Assembly (NCBI RefSeq): GCF_003857035.1
Contig: NZ_QGSY01000228.1
Coordinates: 1-62,729, forward strand
Direction of reading: 5' to 3'
Length of the DNA: 62,729 nucleotides
Source: Micromonospora arida
GTDB taxonomy: Bacteria > Actinomycetota > Actinomycetes > Mycobacteriales > Micromonosporaceae
Part shown: piece after piece, positions 16,094 through 23,794 of the stretch
How the letters are laid out: every line of letters starts with the position of its first letter
Numbering within the stretch: the stretch's first letter is position 1
Made by a program: the position numbers and the translations under genes
The notes under the pieces: generated by a model
Told to the model about the DNA's origin: nothing
Seen by the model: only the letters and a program-made list of their open reading frames with translations
The model's database searches: none

Positions 16094-17059
16094 TCAGCGG
16101 CCGAAGAGCTTGCGCAGCCAGGCGAGTTGTTCGAGCTGCTGGTGCGCCTCGCCACCTTCGTGGTCGTTGAACTCGTACACGCGCACCTCCTTGTCGCCCC
16201 CGTAGCGGTGGTAGGCGGCGAAGCAGGTCGAGGGCGGGCAGATCCGGTCCATCATCGCGATGGAGAACAGCGCGGGCGCGGTCGCGCCGGGTGCGAGCAC
16301 GGCGGCGTCGACGTACGACAACGTACGGAACACCTGACTGCTCTGGTCACGGTGGAGCGCGAGATACTCGGCGACCTCGCCGTAGGGGCCTTCGGTGGCG
16401 ACCCGGACGGCGCGCGGGAAGTCACACAGGAAGGGCACGTCGGGCATGGCCGCCGCCACGCCCGGGAACAGCGCGGCCACCGCCAGCGACAGGCCACCTC
16501 CCTGGCTGATGCCAGTGACGACGACCCGGTCGGGGTCGACGGCGGGATGTTCCTGGGCAGCCTGGGCGAACCGGACCGCGTCGGTGATCAGCCTGCGGTA
16601 GTAGAAGTCATCCGGGCTGGTGACGCCGCGAGTGAGGAAACCCGGAACGGTGCCTGCTGGGTACCGGTGCGCATCGGCGGTGCCGCCGGGCGCGGCACTC
16701 CAGCCCTGACCCCGGGTGTCCATGATGAGATGCGCGAAGCCCGCCGAGGCCCAGAAGAGTTTCTCGTGCGGCAGCCCACGGCCTCGGCCGTACCCGAGGT
16801 ACTCGACCACGCACGCCAACGGCTCGGTGGCATTCGCCGGCAGGTGCAGCCAACCGTGCACCGGCTCGCCGCCGTAGCCGGGGACGGTGACCGAGAAGGT
16901 GTGGATCTGGGTGAGGCCGGTGTCGACGGGCTCGTACGTCGCCGCTGCGGCACTGGCGGCACCCAGCGTCCGCCCCCAGAAGGCGTCCAGGTCCTCCGGA
17001 ACAGTCAGGTCGGGTCGGTACGCCCAGCAGTCGGCGACGGTGAGATCGCTCAAAGCCAC
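16094..17059 (-). CDS. CE7-type acetyl esterase (acetylxylan/cephalosporin-C deacetylase family)
   Basis: 321 residues, no signal peptide, hence cytoplasmic. An alpha/beta-hydrolase with the CE7 hallmarks: DTRGQGWS near 115, nucleophile Ser185 in GISQGGGL, PFLCDFPRA near 220, catalytic Asp in MDRICPP and His in NDHEGGE. CE7 enzymes remove acetyl groups from small sugars and related compounds. Last gene of the operon with nanA, nanK and nanE, 86 nt after nanE, so I infer a role in de-O-acetylating sialic acid or an intermediate rather than xylan. GTG 17059 has GGAGG upstream. Confidence 0.8.
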   Translation of the reverse strand: MALSDLTVADCWAYRPDLTVPEDLDAFWGRTLGAASAAAATYEPVDTGLTQIHTFSVTVPGYGGEPVHGWLHLPANATEPLACVVEYLGYGRGRGLPHEKLFWASAGFAHLIMDTRGQGWSAAPGGTADAHRYPAGTVPGFLTRGVTSPDDFYYRRLITDAVRFAQAAQEHPAVDPDRVVVTGISQGGGLSLAVAALFPGVAAAMPDVPFLCDFPRAVRVATEGPYGEVAEYLALHRDQSSQVFRTLSYVDAAVLAPGATAPALFSIAMMDRICPPSTCFAAYHRYGGDKEVRVYEFNDHEGGEAHQQLEQLAWLRKLFGR

Positions 17060-17072
17060 AGCTTGGCCTCCG

Positions 17073-17089
17073 TGACAGCAGGATTGTCA
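17073..17089. promoter_or_regulatory. Small inverted repeat upstream of the esterase gene
   Basis: TGACAGCAGGATTGTCA: 5-bp arms TGACA/TGTCA, 7-nt centre, in the 86-nt gap between nanE and the esterase. Possibly a secondary promoter or operator; weak. Confidence 0.25.
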
Positions 17090-17145
17090 GTTGGTGCGGG
17101 GTGCCGCCCGGCTGTGCGTGCGGGACCGCCGGGCGGCGGGGTGCG

Positions 17146-17826
17146 CTACCGGGCGTCAGCCATCGCCGACGTGAACCAGCCGGTGATGGTGGTGGGGTGG
17201 GTGATCGCCGTGCCCACCACCACCGTCCACGCCCCGGCCCGCAGCGCCTGCGCCGCGTGGGCCGGTGTGTGGATCCGGCCCTCCGCGACCACCGGCACGT
17301 CGATCGCCGTGGAGAGCCGGGCGACCAGGTCCAGGTCGGGACCGGGCTGCTTGCTGGTGTACGCGGTGTAACCGGACAGGGTGGTGCCGACCAGGTCAGC
17401 GCCCGCCGCGGCGGCGGCGATCCCCTCGGCGAGGGTGGAGCAGTCCGCCATCACCAGAGCCCCGGTCAGCTCGTGGACGGCCGTGATGGTGTCGCGGAGG
17501 GTTCGGCAGTCCGGCCGGGGCCGCGCGGTGCCGTCGAGGGCGACGACGTGCGCGCCGGCCCGAGCCACCGACAGCGCGTGCTCCAGCGTGGGGGTGATGA
17601 AGACGTCGTCGTCCCCGTCCTTCCACAGACCGATCAGCGGCAGGTCGACCGCCTGCCGGATAGCCGCAATGTCGGCCAGGCCCTGGGCCCGGATGCCGGC
17701 GGCGCCGCCCTGGGCGGCGGCGAGGGCCACCCGGCGCATCGTGTCCGGGCTGCGCATCGGCTCACCGGGGTACGCCTGGCAGGAGACGACAAGGCGGTGG
17801 CGGAGCTGCTCGATCAGCTTGTTCAT
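17146..17826 (-). CDS. nanE: N-acetylmannosamine-6-phosphate 2-epimerase NanE
   Basis: 226 residues, TIM barrel of the NanE family. MNKLIEQLRHRLVVSCQAYP is followed by GAAGIRAQGLADIAAIRQAV, LIGLWKDGDDDVFITPTLEH and, late in the barrel, VPVVAEGRIHTPAHAAQALR. It converts ManNAc-6-P to GlcNAc-6-P, the third step of cytoplasmic sialic-acid catabolism. The ATG at 17826 has GGGAGGG upstream and overlaps the nanK stop (ATGA). The neighbours nanK and nanA confirm the assignment. Confidence 0.9.
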   Translation of the reverse strand: MNKLIEQLRHRLVVSCQAYPGEPMRSPDTMRRVALAAAQGGAAGIRAQGLADIAAIRQAVDLPLIGLWKDGDDDVFITPTLEHALSVARAGAHVVALDGTARPRPDCRTLRDTITAVHELTGALVMADCSTLAEGIAAAAAGADLVGTTLSGYTAYTSKQPGPDLDLVARLSTAIDVPVVAEGRIHTPAHAAQALRAGAWTVVVGTAITHPTTITGWFTSAMADAR

Positions 17827-18770
17827 GCGGTGCCCTCCCAGGCGAGTGCGGCGGCGCCGAGAAGTGGGGCGTCCGATCCGAGGGTCGAGGCCAGGACGGG
17901 CACGTCGTCCAGGCTGGGCAGCGTCTCCCGCCGCACGGCGCCCCGGAGTGCCTGCCACCAGGTGTCGCCGAGTCCGGCGACACCACCGCCGATGACGACG
18001 ACAGCGGGGTCAAGCATGTTGACCAGCCCGCCGACCGCCGAGCCGACGGCGGCCCCGCCCAGCAGGACCACCTCCCGGGCTGTGGCGTCACCGTCCGCCG
18101 CGCGTGCGGCCACCGTGCGCAGGTCGCCGACCGGCTGACCGGTACGCCGCACGTACTCCTCGGTGAGGGCGGGCCCGGAGGCGATCGCCTCCAGGTGCCC
18201 CCGCCCGCCGCAGGTGCAGGGCAACTGCCCGGCGTACGGCGAGGGCTGGTGGCCGGCATGGCCGGCCACGGAGTGGGCGCCGGTCAGCACGGTGCCGTCG
18301 ACGACGAACGAGGCACCGATACCGGTGCCGACCGCGATGAAGAGCATCGTCTGGTGGCCGACCGCCACGCCGTGTCGCGCCTCACCGAGGGCGTGCGCGT
18401 GCACGTCGTTGATGGCTGAGACGGGCAGGTCCAGCAGTGCCCGCAGTCGGCCGCTCAGGTCCGTGCCGGCCCAACCGGCCAGGGCGTCGGTGGCCGACAG
18501 CACCCGACCCGTCCGGTGGTCGATCACCCCGGCGCTACCGACGCCGAGGGCGCGGATGCGGGTTCCCGTCGCCCTCGCCCGCAGCCGACCGACGAGGTCG
18601 GCTGCGGTGTCGATGATGGCGGTCGCCCCGGCCCGGCCAGGGGTGGGGACGGTGATCTGGTCGACGACCTCGCCGTCGCGGGTCACGATGGCAGCGGCCG
18701 TCTTGGTGCCCCCGATGTCGAGCGCGGCTACCGCCACGTCGACGACCGGAGGCTTGGGTGCCTCGGACAT
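17823..18770 (-). CDS. nanK: ROK-family N-acetylmannosamine kinase NanK
   Basis: 315 residues. The ATP-binding ROK motif ALDIGGTKTAAAIV is at about 16-29, the sugar-binding SAINDVHAHALGEARHG at about 115, and IAVGTGIGASFVVDG follows. The ROK zinc signature is present as PCTCGGRGHLEAIASGPALT; the usual third cysteine is His here. It phosphorylates ManNAc released by NanA to ManNAc-6-P. It starts 2 nt after the nanA stop and overlaps nanE by 4 nt. Sugar specificity is inferred from the operon. Confidence 0.88.
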   Translation of the reverse strand: MSEAPKPPVVDVAVAALDIGGTKTAAAIVTRDGEVVDQITVPTPGRAGATAIIDTAADLVGRLRARATGTRIRALGVGSAGVIDHRTGRVLSATDALAGWAGTDLSGRLRALLDLPVSAINDVHAHALGEARHGVAVGHQTMLFIAVGTGIGASFVVDGTVLTGAHSVAGHAGHQPSPYAGQLPCTCGGRGHLEAIASGPALTEEYVRRTGQPVGDLRTVAARAADGDATAREVVLLGGAAVGSAVGGLVNMLDPAVVVIGGGVAGLGDTWWQALRGAVRRETLPSLDDVPVLASTLGSDAPLLGAAALAWEGTA

Positions 18771-18772
18771 GG

Positions 18773-19711
18773 CTAGAGCAGTCCTGCCAGCTCCAGCTGG
18801 GCACGCACCCGGCTCGCCTCATCGGCGTCGAGCGGTCGCAGCGGAAGCGACACGGCGTTGCTGTCGATGACGCCGAGCAGGGCCAGGGCGGTCTTGAACG
18901 CGCCCACGCCCCGGGTCGCCCCTGCCGCCGTCGCCGGGTCGGCCGCGTCGACGATCCGGAACAACCGGGTCAGTCGGTCCTGCTCCGCGCGGGCGGTGTC
19001 CCAGTCGCCGGTCACGCAGGCCCGGTGGAGTCGCACATAGCCCTCCGGGTCCACGTTGCCCAGGCCGGGGACGGAACCGGAGGCACCAGCGAGCATCATC
19101 GCGTCGACCACCACCTCGTGGCCGGTCAACAGGCTGAAGCCGGCGTTCGGCGCGTGTTCCGCGATGGACAGCACCAGTTGGCGGAACGAGACGTCGTCAC
19201 CGCTGGAGTCCTTGACGCCGGCGAGGACGCCCTCCGCGGCGAGTCGGCTCAGCAGGCCCGGCGACAGCTTGGTGTGCACGCAGACCGGAATGTCGTACGC
19301 CAGCAGCGGAAGCTCGACCGAAGCGGCGAGGGACCGGAAGTGCCGCTCGACCTCGTGGGGGCCGACGATGGCGTAGAAGGGGGCGGTGGCCACCAGGCCG
19401 TCGACGCCCAGGCGCGTCGACGCGTCGGCCCGGTCGAGAACCCGGCGGGTGGTCGGCTCGATGCAGCCCGCGATGACCGGTACGGTCCCGCCGACGGTCT
19501 TCACGACGGTCTCGAGAGCCTGGTCCCGCTGGCTGTCGGTGAGGAACACCGTCTCGCCGGAGCTGCCGAGGGCGAAGATGCCGTCGACGCCGGCGGTGAG
19601 CATCCGTTCGACGAGTCGCTCAAGGGAGGCGACGTCGACCGCCCCCTCCTCGGTCAGGGGGGTGACGACCGGCGGCACGACTCCGGCGAACCGCGGGGTT
19701 GGGGTGGTCAC
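18773..19711 (-). CDS. nanA: DapA-family aldolase, N-acetylneuraminate lyase NanA
   Basis: 312 residues from GTG 19711, with GAGGAG 5 nt upstream and a GTGA overlap with the ATPase gene before it. The Schiff-base Lys167 lies in GVKDSSGDD and Tyr139 in LAYDIPVCVH, close to K165/Y137 of E. coli NanA. The carboxylate-binding loop is GSSGETVF. It cleaves N-acetylneuraminate to ManNAc and pyruvate. The DHDPS/NAL superfamily is functionally broad, so the sialic-acid assignment relies on the adjacent nanK, nanE and Sat-type transporter genes. Confidence 0.83.
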   Translation of the reverse strand: MTTPTPRFAGVVPPVVTPLTEEGAVDVASLERLVERMLTAGVDGIFALGSSGETVFLTDSQRDQALETVVKTVGGTVPVIAGCIEPTTRRVLDRADASTRLGVDGLVATAPFYAIVGPHEVERHFRSLAASVELPLLAYDIPVCVHTKLSPGLLSRLAAEGVLAGVKDSSGDDVSFRQLVLSIAEHAPNAGFSLLTGHEVVVDAMMLAGASGSVPGLGNVDPEGYVRLHRACVTGDWDTARAEQDRLTRLFRIVDAADPATAAGATRGVGAFKTALALLGVIDSNAVSLPLRPLDADEASRVRAQLELAGLL

Positions 19712-20781
19712 GCTGACTCCTCGACGTGTAGGGGGGTGGTGCGGCCGGTCGCTGCTCTGGCGAGTTCGACCAGCTCTGTGTTGCTGGATCCAGCAGGAAC
19801 GGGGTGGTAGCACCGGAACTCGTGGGAGCCGGCGCCGCCGTCGCCCGACCGGACCGGCGGCATCTCGATGGCGCAGCCGTCGGTCGCCTTCCAGCAGCGG
19901 GTGCGGAACGGGCATCCGGTCGGCGGTTTCGTGGCGAGTGGAACGGGACCAACGAGCGGGATCGGGTCGAGTGGCGAGAGCAAACCCGGCGTGGCGGAGA
20001 AGAGCGCCCGGGTGTACGGGTGCTGGGCGACCTCGGGGAGCCCGGCGGCGGGTGTCTGCTCCACGATCCGGCCGAGGTACATGGTGACCACGCGGTCACT
20101 GATCCGCTTGACCGTCTGGATGTCGTGCGAGACGAAGACCATGGCCAGGTTCAGACGCTCCTTGAGGTCCAGGAGCAGGTTGAGGATCTGCGCCCGGACC
20201 GACACGTCGAGGGCGCTGGTGGGCTCGTCGGCGATGACCAGCCCCGGCTCCAGGGCCAGGGCACGCGCGATGGACACCCGCTGGCGTTGGCCGCCGGAGA
20301 GCTGGCTCGGCAGCACGTCGGCGACCGACCGGGGCAGCCCGACCAGCGCCATCAGCTCCCTGACACGCTCCTCGCGCTCCTTGCGGGTGCCGCGACGGTG
20401 CACGTCGAGCGGGTCGCGCAGGATGTCGCGGACCGGCATGCGCCGGTTCAGCGACGTCGCCGGATCCTGGAAGATCATGCCGACGCCGGCGCCGATGTGC
20501 AGTCGGCGTTCCGCCGCGTTCATCGACCAGACGTCCTTGCCGGAGAAGGCAACCGTGCCGCTCGTCGGCCGCTGGAGGCCCACCAGCACCTTCGCCATCG
20601 TGGACTTGCCGCAGCCGGACTCACCGACGACACCGATGGTCTCGCCGGCACGCACGGTCAGGTCCGCGCCGGTGAGGGCGTACACCCGCTCGCGGCTGAA
20701 CATGCCGCCACCACGGGTGCGATGAACCACGTGCACGTCGCGCAGTTCGACGATCGACTGGTGTGGGACTGACGCGCTCAT
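19708..20781 (-). CDS. ABC transporter ATPase, dipeptide/SatD type
   Basis: 357 residues. Walker A GESGCGKST, signature LSGGQRQRVSIARAL, Walker B LVIADEPTSALDV, switch His in VFVSHDIQTVK. The C-terminal oligopeptide-type extension (TGCPFRTRCWKATDGC) marks the Dpp/Opp/Sat subfamily. It pairs with the ATPase half of the upstream fusion protein to form the transporter's motor. The ATG overlaps the stop of the fusion gene, and its own stop overlaps the nanA start. Confidence 0.88.
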   Translation of the reverse strand: MSASVPHQSIVELRDVHVVHRTRGGGMFSRERVYALTGADLTVRAGETIGVVGESGCGKSTMAKVLVGLQRPTSGTVAFSGKDVWSMNAAERRLHIGAGVGMIFQDPATSLNRRMPVRDILRDPLDVHRRGTRKEREERVRELMALVGLPRSVADVLPSQLSGGQRQRVSIARALALEPGLVIADEPTSALDVSVRAQILNLLLDLKERLNLAMVFVSHDIQTVKRISDRVVTMYLGRIVEQTPAAGLPEVAQHPYTRALFSATPGLLSPLDPIPLVGPVPLATKPPTGCPFRTRCWKATDGCAIEMPPVRSGDGGAGSHEFRCYHPVPAGSSNTELVELARAATGRTTPLHVEESA

Positions 20782-22736
20782 CGGGCCAGCTCCCCTTCCG
20801 TGACGGTGACGGCCGGGTGGTGGCAGGCGTACCGGTGGTCGGTGGCGCCCTCCAGGCGGGGCGTCTCCTCCCGGCAGACGTCGGTGGCCATGGGGCAGCG
20901 ATCAGCGAACCGGCAGCCCGGTGGGAAGTCGGCCGGCGACGGCACCACGCCGCGGATCTGGGTGAGTCGCTCCGCGCCGGCCTCGAGGGAGAGCACGGAA
21001 CCGAGAAGACCTCGGGCGTAGTGGTGCGCCGGCGCGCCGACCACGTCGGCGGTGACACCGCTCTCGACGATCTGCCCGCCGTACATCACCACGACCCGGT
21101 CCGCGACGTCGCTGACCAGCGCGAGGTCGTGGCTGACCAGGATCAGCGCGAAGCCGAGCTGGCCGCGCAGCCGCAGCAGCAGCTCCATGACCTGCGCCTG
21201 GACGGTGACGTCGAGCGCGGTGGTCGGCTCGTCGGCGATGATCAGGCGCGGATCCCGGGACAGCGCCATGGCGATCACCACGCGCTGCCGCTGCCCACCG
21301 GAGAGTTCGTGCGGGTACGCGGACAGGGTGCGCTGCGAGTCCAGGCCCACCAGTTCCATCAGCTCCTCGGCGGACCGGGTGCCGCCACGGCTGATCATCT
21401 GGGCGAGCTGAGGGCCGATGCGCAGTGAGGGATTCAGGGCCGAGAGGGCGTCCTGGTAGACCATCGCGATCTCGCGCCCCATCAGGGCACGGCGTCGTTT
21501 GGTGCTCATCGTCAGCAGGTCGGTGCCCGCGAAGCGGACCTCGCCGCGGACCCGGGCGCCCTGCGGCAGCAGGCCCATCACGGCGAGGGAGGTCAGCGAC
21601 TTACCGGAGCCGGACTCCCCCACCAGGCCGAGGACCTCGCCGGGGCGGATGTCGAAGGTCAGGTCGTCGACGATGTCGACGCCGCTGTGGCGTCCCTCGA
21701 ACCCGATCGACAGGTTCCGGACCTCCAGGACGGGCTCCCCCTCCGGGAGAGGGCGGGCACGCTCGCGCAGCCGCTGCGCGGCCTCGGCCAGGCCGGGCAG
21801 TTGCACCACCTCACCGGAGCCGGGCTGCGCCTCCTCCTGCGCGTCCCCGATCTTCGTGGCGGTGGCACGCCGCGCCGCCGGGGCGGCCCAGGCGTCAGAC
21901 ATCCCTTCGGAGAGCACGTTCAGGGCGAGCACGGTGAGCAGGATCAGCAGGCCGGGGAAGAACGTGGCCCACCAGCCACCGATCTGCACCATTTCCTTGC
22001 CGAAGGCGATGACCGAGCCCCACGAGGAGGCGGCTTCCTGGGGTGCCAGCCCGCCACCGATGAACGAGAGCGACGCCTCGAACACGATGGCGTCGGCCAC
22101 CATGACGGTGACGAAGACGAGGATCGGGGCGGCGCAGTTACGCAGGATGTGCCGCCAGAGGATGTGCGGTCGCCGCGCGCCGATGATCCGTTCGGCCGAG
22201 ACGTAGTCCTCGCGATACTGCGAGAGCACGTTGGCGCGCACGATACGCGCGATCGAGGGCACGAAGACGAAACCGATCGCAACCACGAGGACCAGGAGGC
22301 TGTTCTTGCCGAACGAGATGATCAGCAGGGCGGAGAGCACGATGGCGGGGAAGGCCATGACGACGTCGAGGCACCGCATCACCACCTCGTCGACAGCGGG
22401 CCGGCTGGTTCCGGCCAGCGCGCCCAGGATCGCGCCGATCACCAGGGCGATGCCGGCGCTGCCGAAGCCCACGATCAACGAACGCCGGGTGCCGGCGACC
22501 AGCCGCGAGAACACGTCGCGTCCGAGCTTGTCCAGGCCGAACCAGTAGTCGCCGTTCGGGCCGGTCAGCGCGGGACCGAGCCCGGCCTGCGCGGGGTCGT
22601 GCCGCAGGATCAGCGGCGCGAAGATGCCCACCACGACGATGAGCAGGACGAAGCTCAGTGCGATTCGCGCCGTGACGCTGAGCCGTTTGAAGGCGATGCC
22701 GGGAGCCGACAGCCGGGCGGTGAGTGTTCGACGCAT
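20778..22736 (-). CDS. Fused ABC permease-ATPase (SatC/SiaG-like)
   Basis: 652 residues from ATG 22736, which overlaps the stop of the previous gene (TGATG). Residues 1-310 form a DppC-type permease with about six TM segments and the EAA-like loop SAERIIGARRPHILWRHILR. After a linker of about 45 residues, 350-652 form a complete ATPase: GESGSGKSLTS, LSGGQRQRVVIAMAL, IIADEPTTALDV, VSHDLAL, and the C-terminal CRFADRCPMATDVC. Such permease-ATPase fusions occur in the sialic-acid transporters SatABCD and SiaEFGI. No internal stop or start suggests two genes. Confidence 0.88.
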   Translation of the reverse strand: MRRTLTARLSAPGIAFKRLSVTARIALSFVLLIVVVGIFAPLILRHDPAQAGLGPALTGPNGDYWFGLDKLGRDVFSRLVAGTRRSLIVGFGSAGIALVIGAILGALAGTSRPAVDEVVMRCLDVVMAFPAIVLSALLIISFGKNSLLVLVVAIGFVFVPSIARIVRANVLSQYREDYVSAERIIGARRPHILWRHILRNCAAPILVFVTVMVADAIVFEASLSFIGGGLAPQEAASSWGSVIAFGKEMVQIGGWWATFFPGLLILLTVLALNVLSEGMSDAWAAPAARRATATKIGDAQEEAQPGSGEVVQLPGLAEAAQRLRERARPLPEGEPVLEVRNLSIGFEGRHSGVDIVDDLTFDIRPGEVLGLVGESGSGKSLTSLAVMGLLPQGARVRGEVRFAGTDLLTMSTKRRRALMGREIAMVYQDALSALNPSLRIGPQLAQMISRGGTRSAEELMELVGLDSQRTLSAYPHELSGGQRQRVVIAMALSRDPRLIIADEPTTALDVTVQAQVMELLLRLRGQLGFALILVSHDLALVSDVADRVVVMYGGQIVESGVTADVVGAPAHHYARGLLGSVLSLEAGAERLTQIRGVVPSPADFPPGCRFADRCPMATDVCREETPRLEGATDHRYACHHPAVTVTEGELAR

Positions 22737-23692
22737 CAGTGGGCTCCGCGCAGTCGAGGGTTGGCGAAGAGGTAGAGGATGTCGACCACCAGGTTCACGA
22801 GGACGAAGCAGATGGCGATCGTCAGCACGGTTCCCTGAGCGAGGGCGGTGTCGTTCTGCTGGACCGCGCTCATGATCTGGGTGCCCATGCCGGGCAGCGA
22901 GAAGATGGCCTCGATGACGACCGTGCCGCCCAGCAGGTAGCCGATTCGCAGGCCCAGCACGGTGAGCGGGTTGACCAGCGCGTTGCGCAGCACGTTGCGT
23001 CCGACCACCACGCGGGGCGGCAGCCCGGCGCCGATCGCCGTCCGCACGTAGTCCTTGTCGAGCTCCTCGACCATTGACGTCCGCACGATTCTGGCCAGTG
23101 AGCAGCCGACCGGCACGGCGAGGGCCAGCGCGGGCATGGCGAGGGACTGCAGCCAGAGGGAGAACGAGTCGCCGGGGTTGACGTACCCGCCGGTCGGGAA
23201 GACGGGGCGGCGGACCGACAGCTCCTGGATGAGCAGGAGGGCCAGCCAGAACGACGGCATGGCGATACCGGCCATCGAGACGAACCGGATGACCTGGTCG
23301 GGCCAACGGTCGCGGTACAGCGCGGCGGGGATGCCGAGGGCCAACGCGATGACCAGCGCGCCGACGATGCCGAGGGCCGTCAGCTGGATGGTCAGCGGCA
23401 GCGCGGTGGCGATCTTGTCGGCGACCGGGACGGACGGCGGGAAGGTCACGCCGAGATCGCCCCGGAGCAGGTCGCCCAGGAAGTGCAGGTACCGCAGGGG
23501 CAGCGGGTCGTCGAGCCCGTTGGCGGCCTTGAACGCGGCCACCTGCGCGGGGGTCGCCTGATCGCCCAGGACGGACAGCGCGGGATCGATCGGGGAGAAC
23601 TGCATGATCACGAAGACGAAGATCGTGATGCCCAGCACCAGGGGTATCAGGGTCAGGAGTCGTCGCGCGACCAGGCTCAGAACGCTCAGCAT
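22736..23692 (-). CDS. ABC transporter permease, DppB/SatB type
   Basis: 318 residues, six predicted TM segments. It begins MLSVLSLVARRLLTLIPLVL, as DppB proteins do, followed by IMQFSPIDPALSVLGDQATP. The cytoplasmic coupling loop is YVRTAIGAGLPPRVVVGRNV and VLRNALVNPLTVLGL. Partner of the permease half of the fused gene downstream. It is separated from the binding-protein gene by a strong hairpin, so expression is probably lower than that of the binding protein. Confidence 0.88.
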   Translation of the reverse strand: MLSVLSLVARRLLTLIPLVLGITIFVFVIMQFSPIDPALSVLGDQATPAQVAAFKAANGLDDPLPLRYLHFLGDLLRGDLGVTFPPSVPVADKIATALPLTIQLTALGIVGALVIALALGIPAALYRDRWPDQVIRFVSMAGIAMPSFWLALLLIQELSVRRPVFPTGGYVNPGDSFSLWLQSLAMPALALAVPVGCSLARIVRTSMVEELDKDYVRTAIGAGLPPRVVVGRNVLRNALVNPLTVLGLRIGYLLGGTVVIEAIFSLPGMGTQIMSAVQQNDTALAQGTVLTIAICFVLVNLVVDILYLFANPRLRGAH

Positions 23693-23723
23693 GGTGTCTT
23701 TCTCTCGTCGAGGGCCGCCGGGA

Positions 23724-23764
23724 CGTCCCGCCCGGCCCTCAGGGACTGAGGGCCGGGCGGGACG
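23724..23764 (-). terminator. Intercistronic attenuating hairpin in the transporter operon
   Basis: Perfect 18-bp arms, CGTCCCGCCCGGCCCTCA paired with its complement at 23747-23764, with a 5-nt loop. It lies between the binding-protein stop (23795) and the permease start (23692). There is no T-run; it probably stabilises the upstream message and limits read-through. Confidence 0.6.
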
Positions 23765-23794
23765 CGGAGGGGCCAGGGGCCCCCGAGGTGGAGC

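Noticed and set aside
20778..23306. A single 842-codon reading covering the permease-ATPase fusion with a 190-residue N-terminal extension
   Set aside because: The extension is the wrong-frame shadow of the upstream permease; a proper start with TGATG overlap is at 22736.
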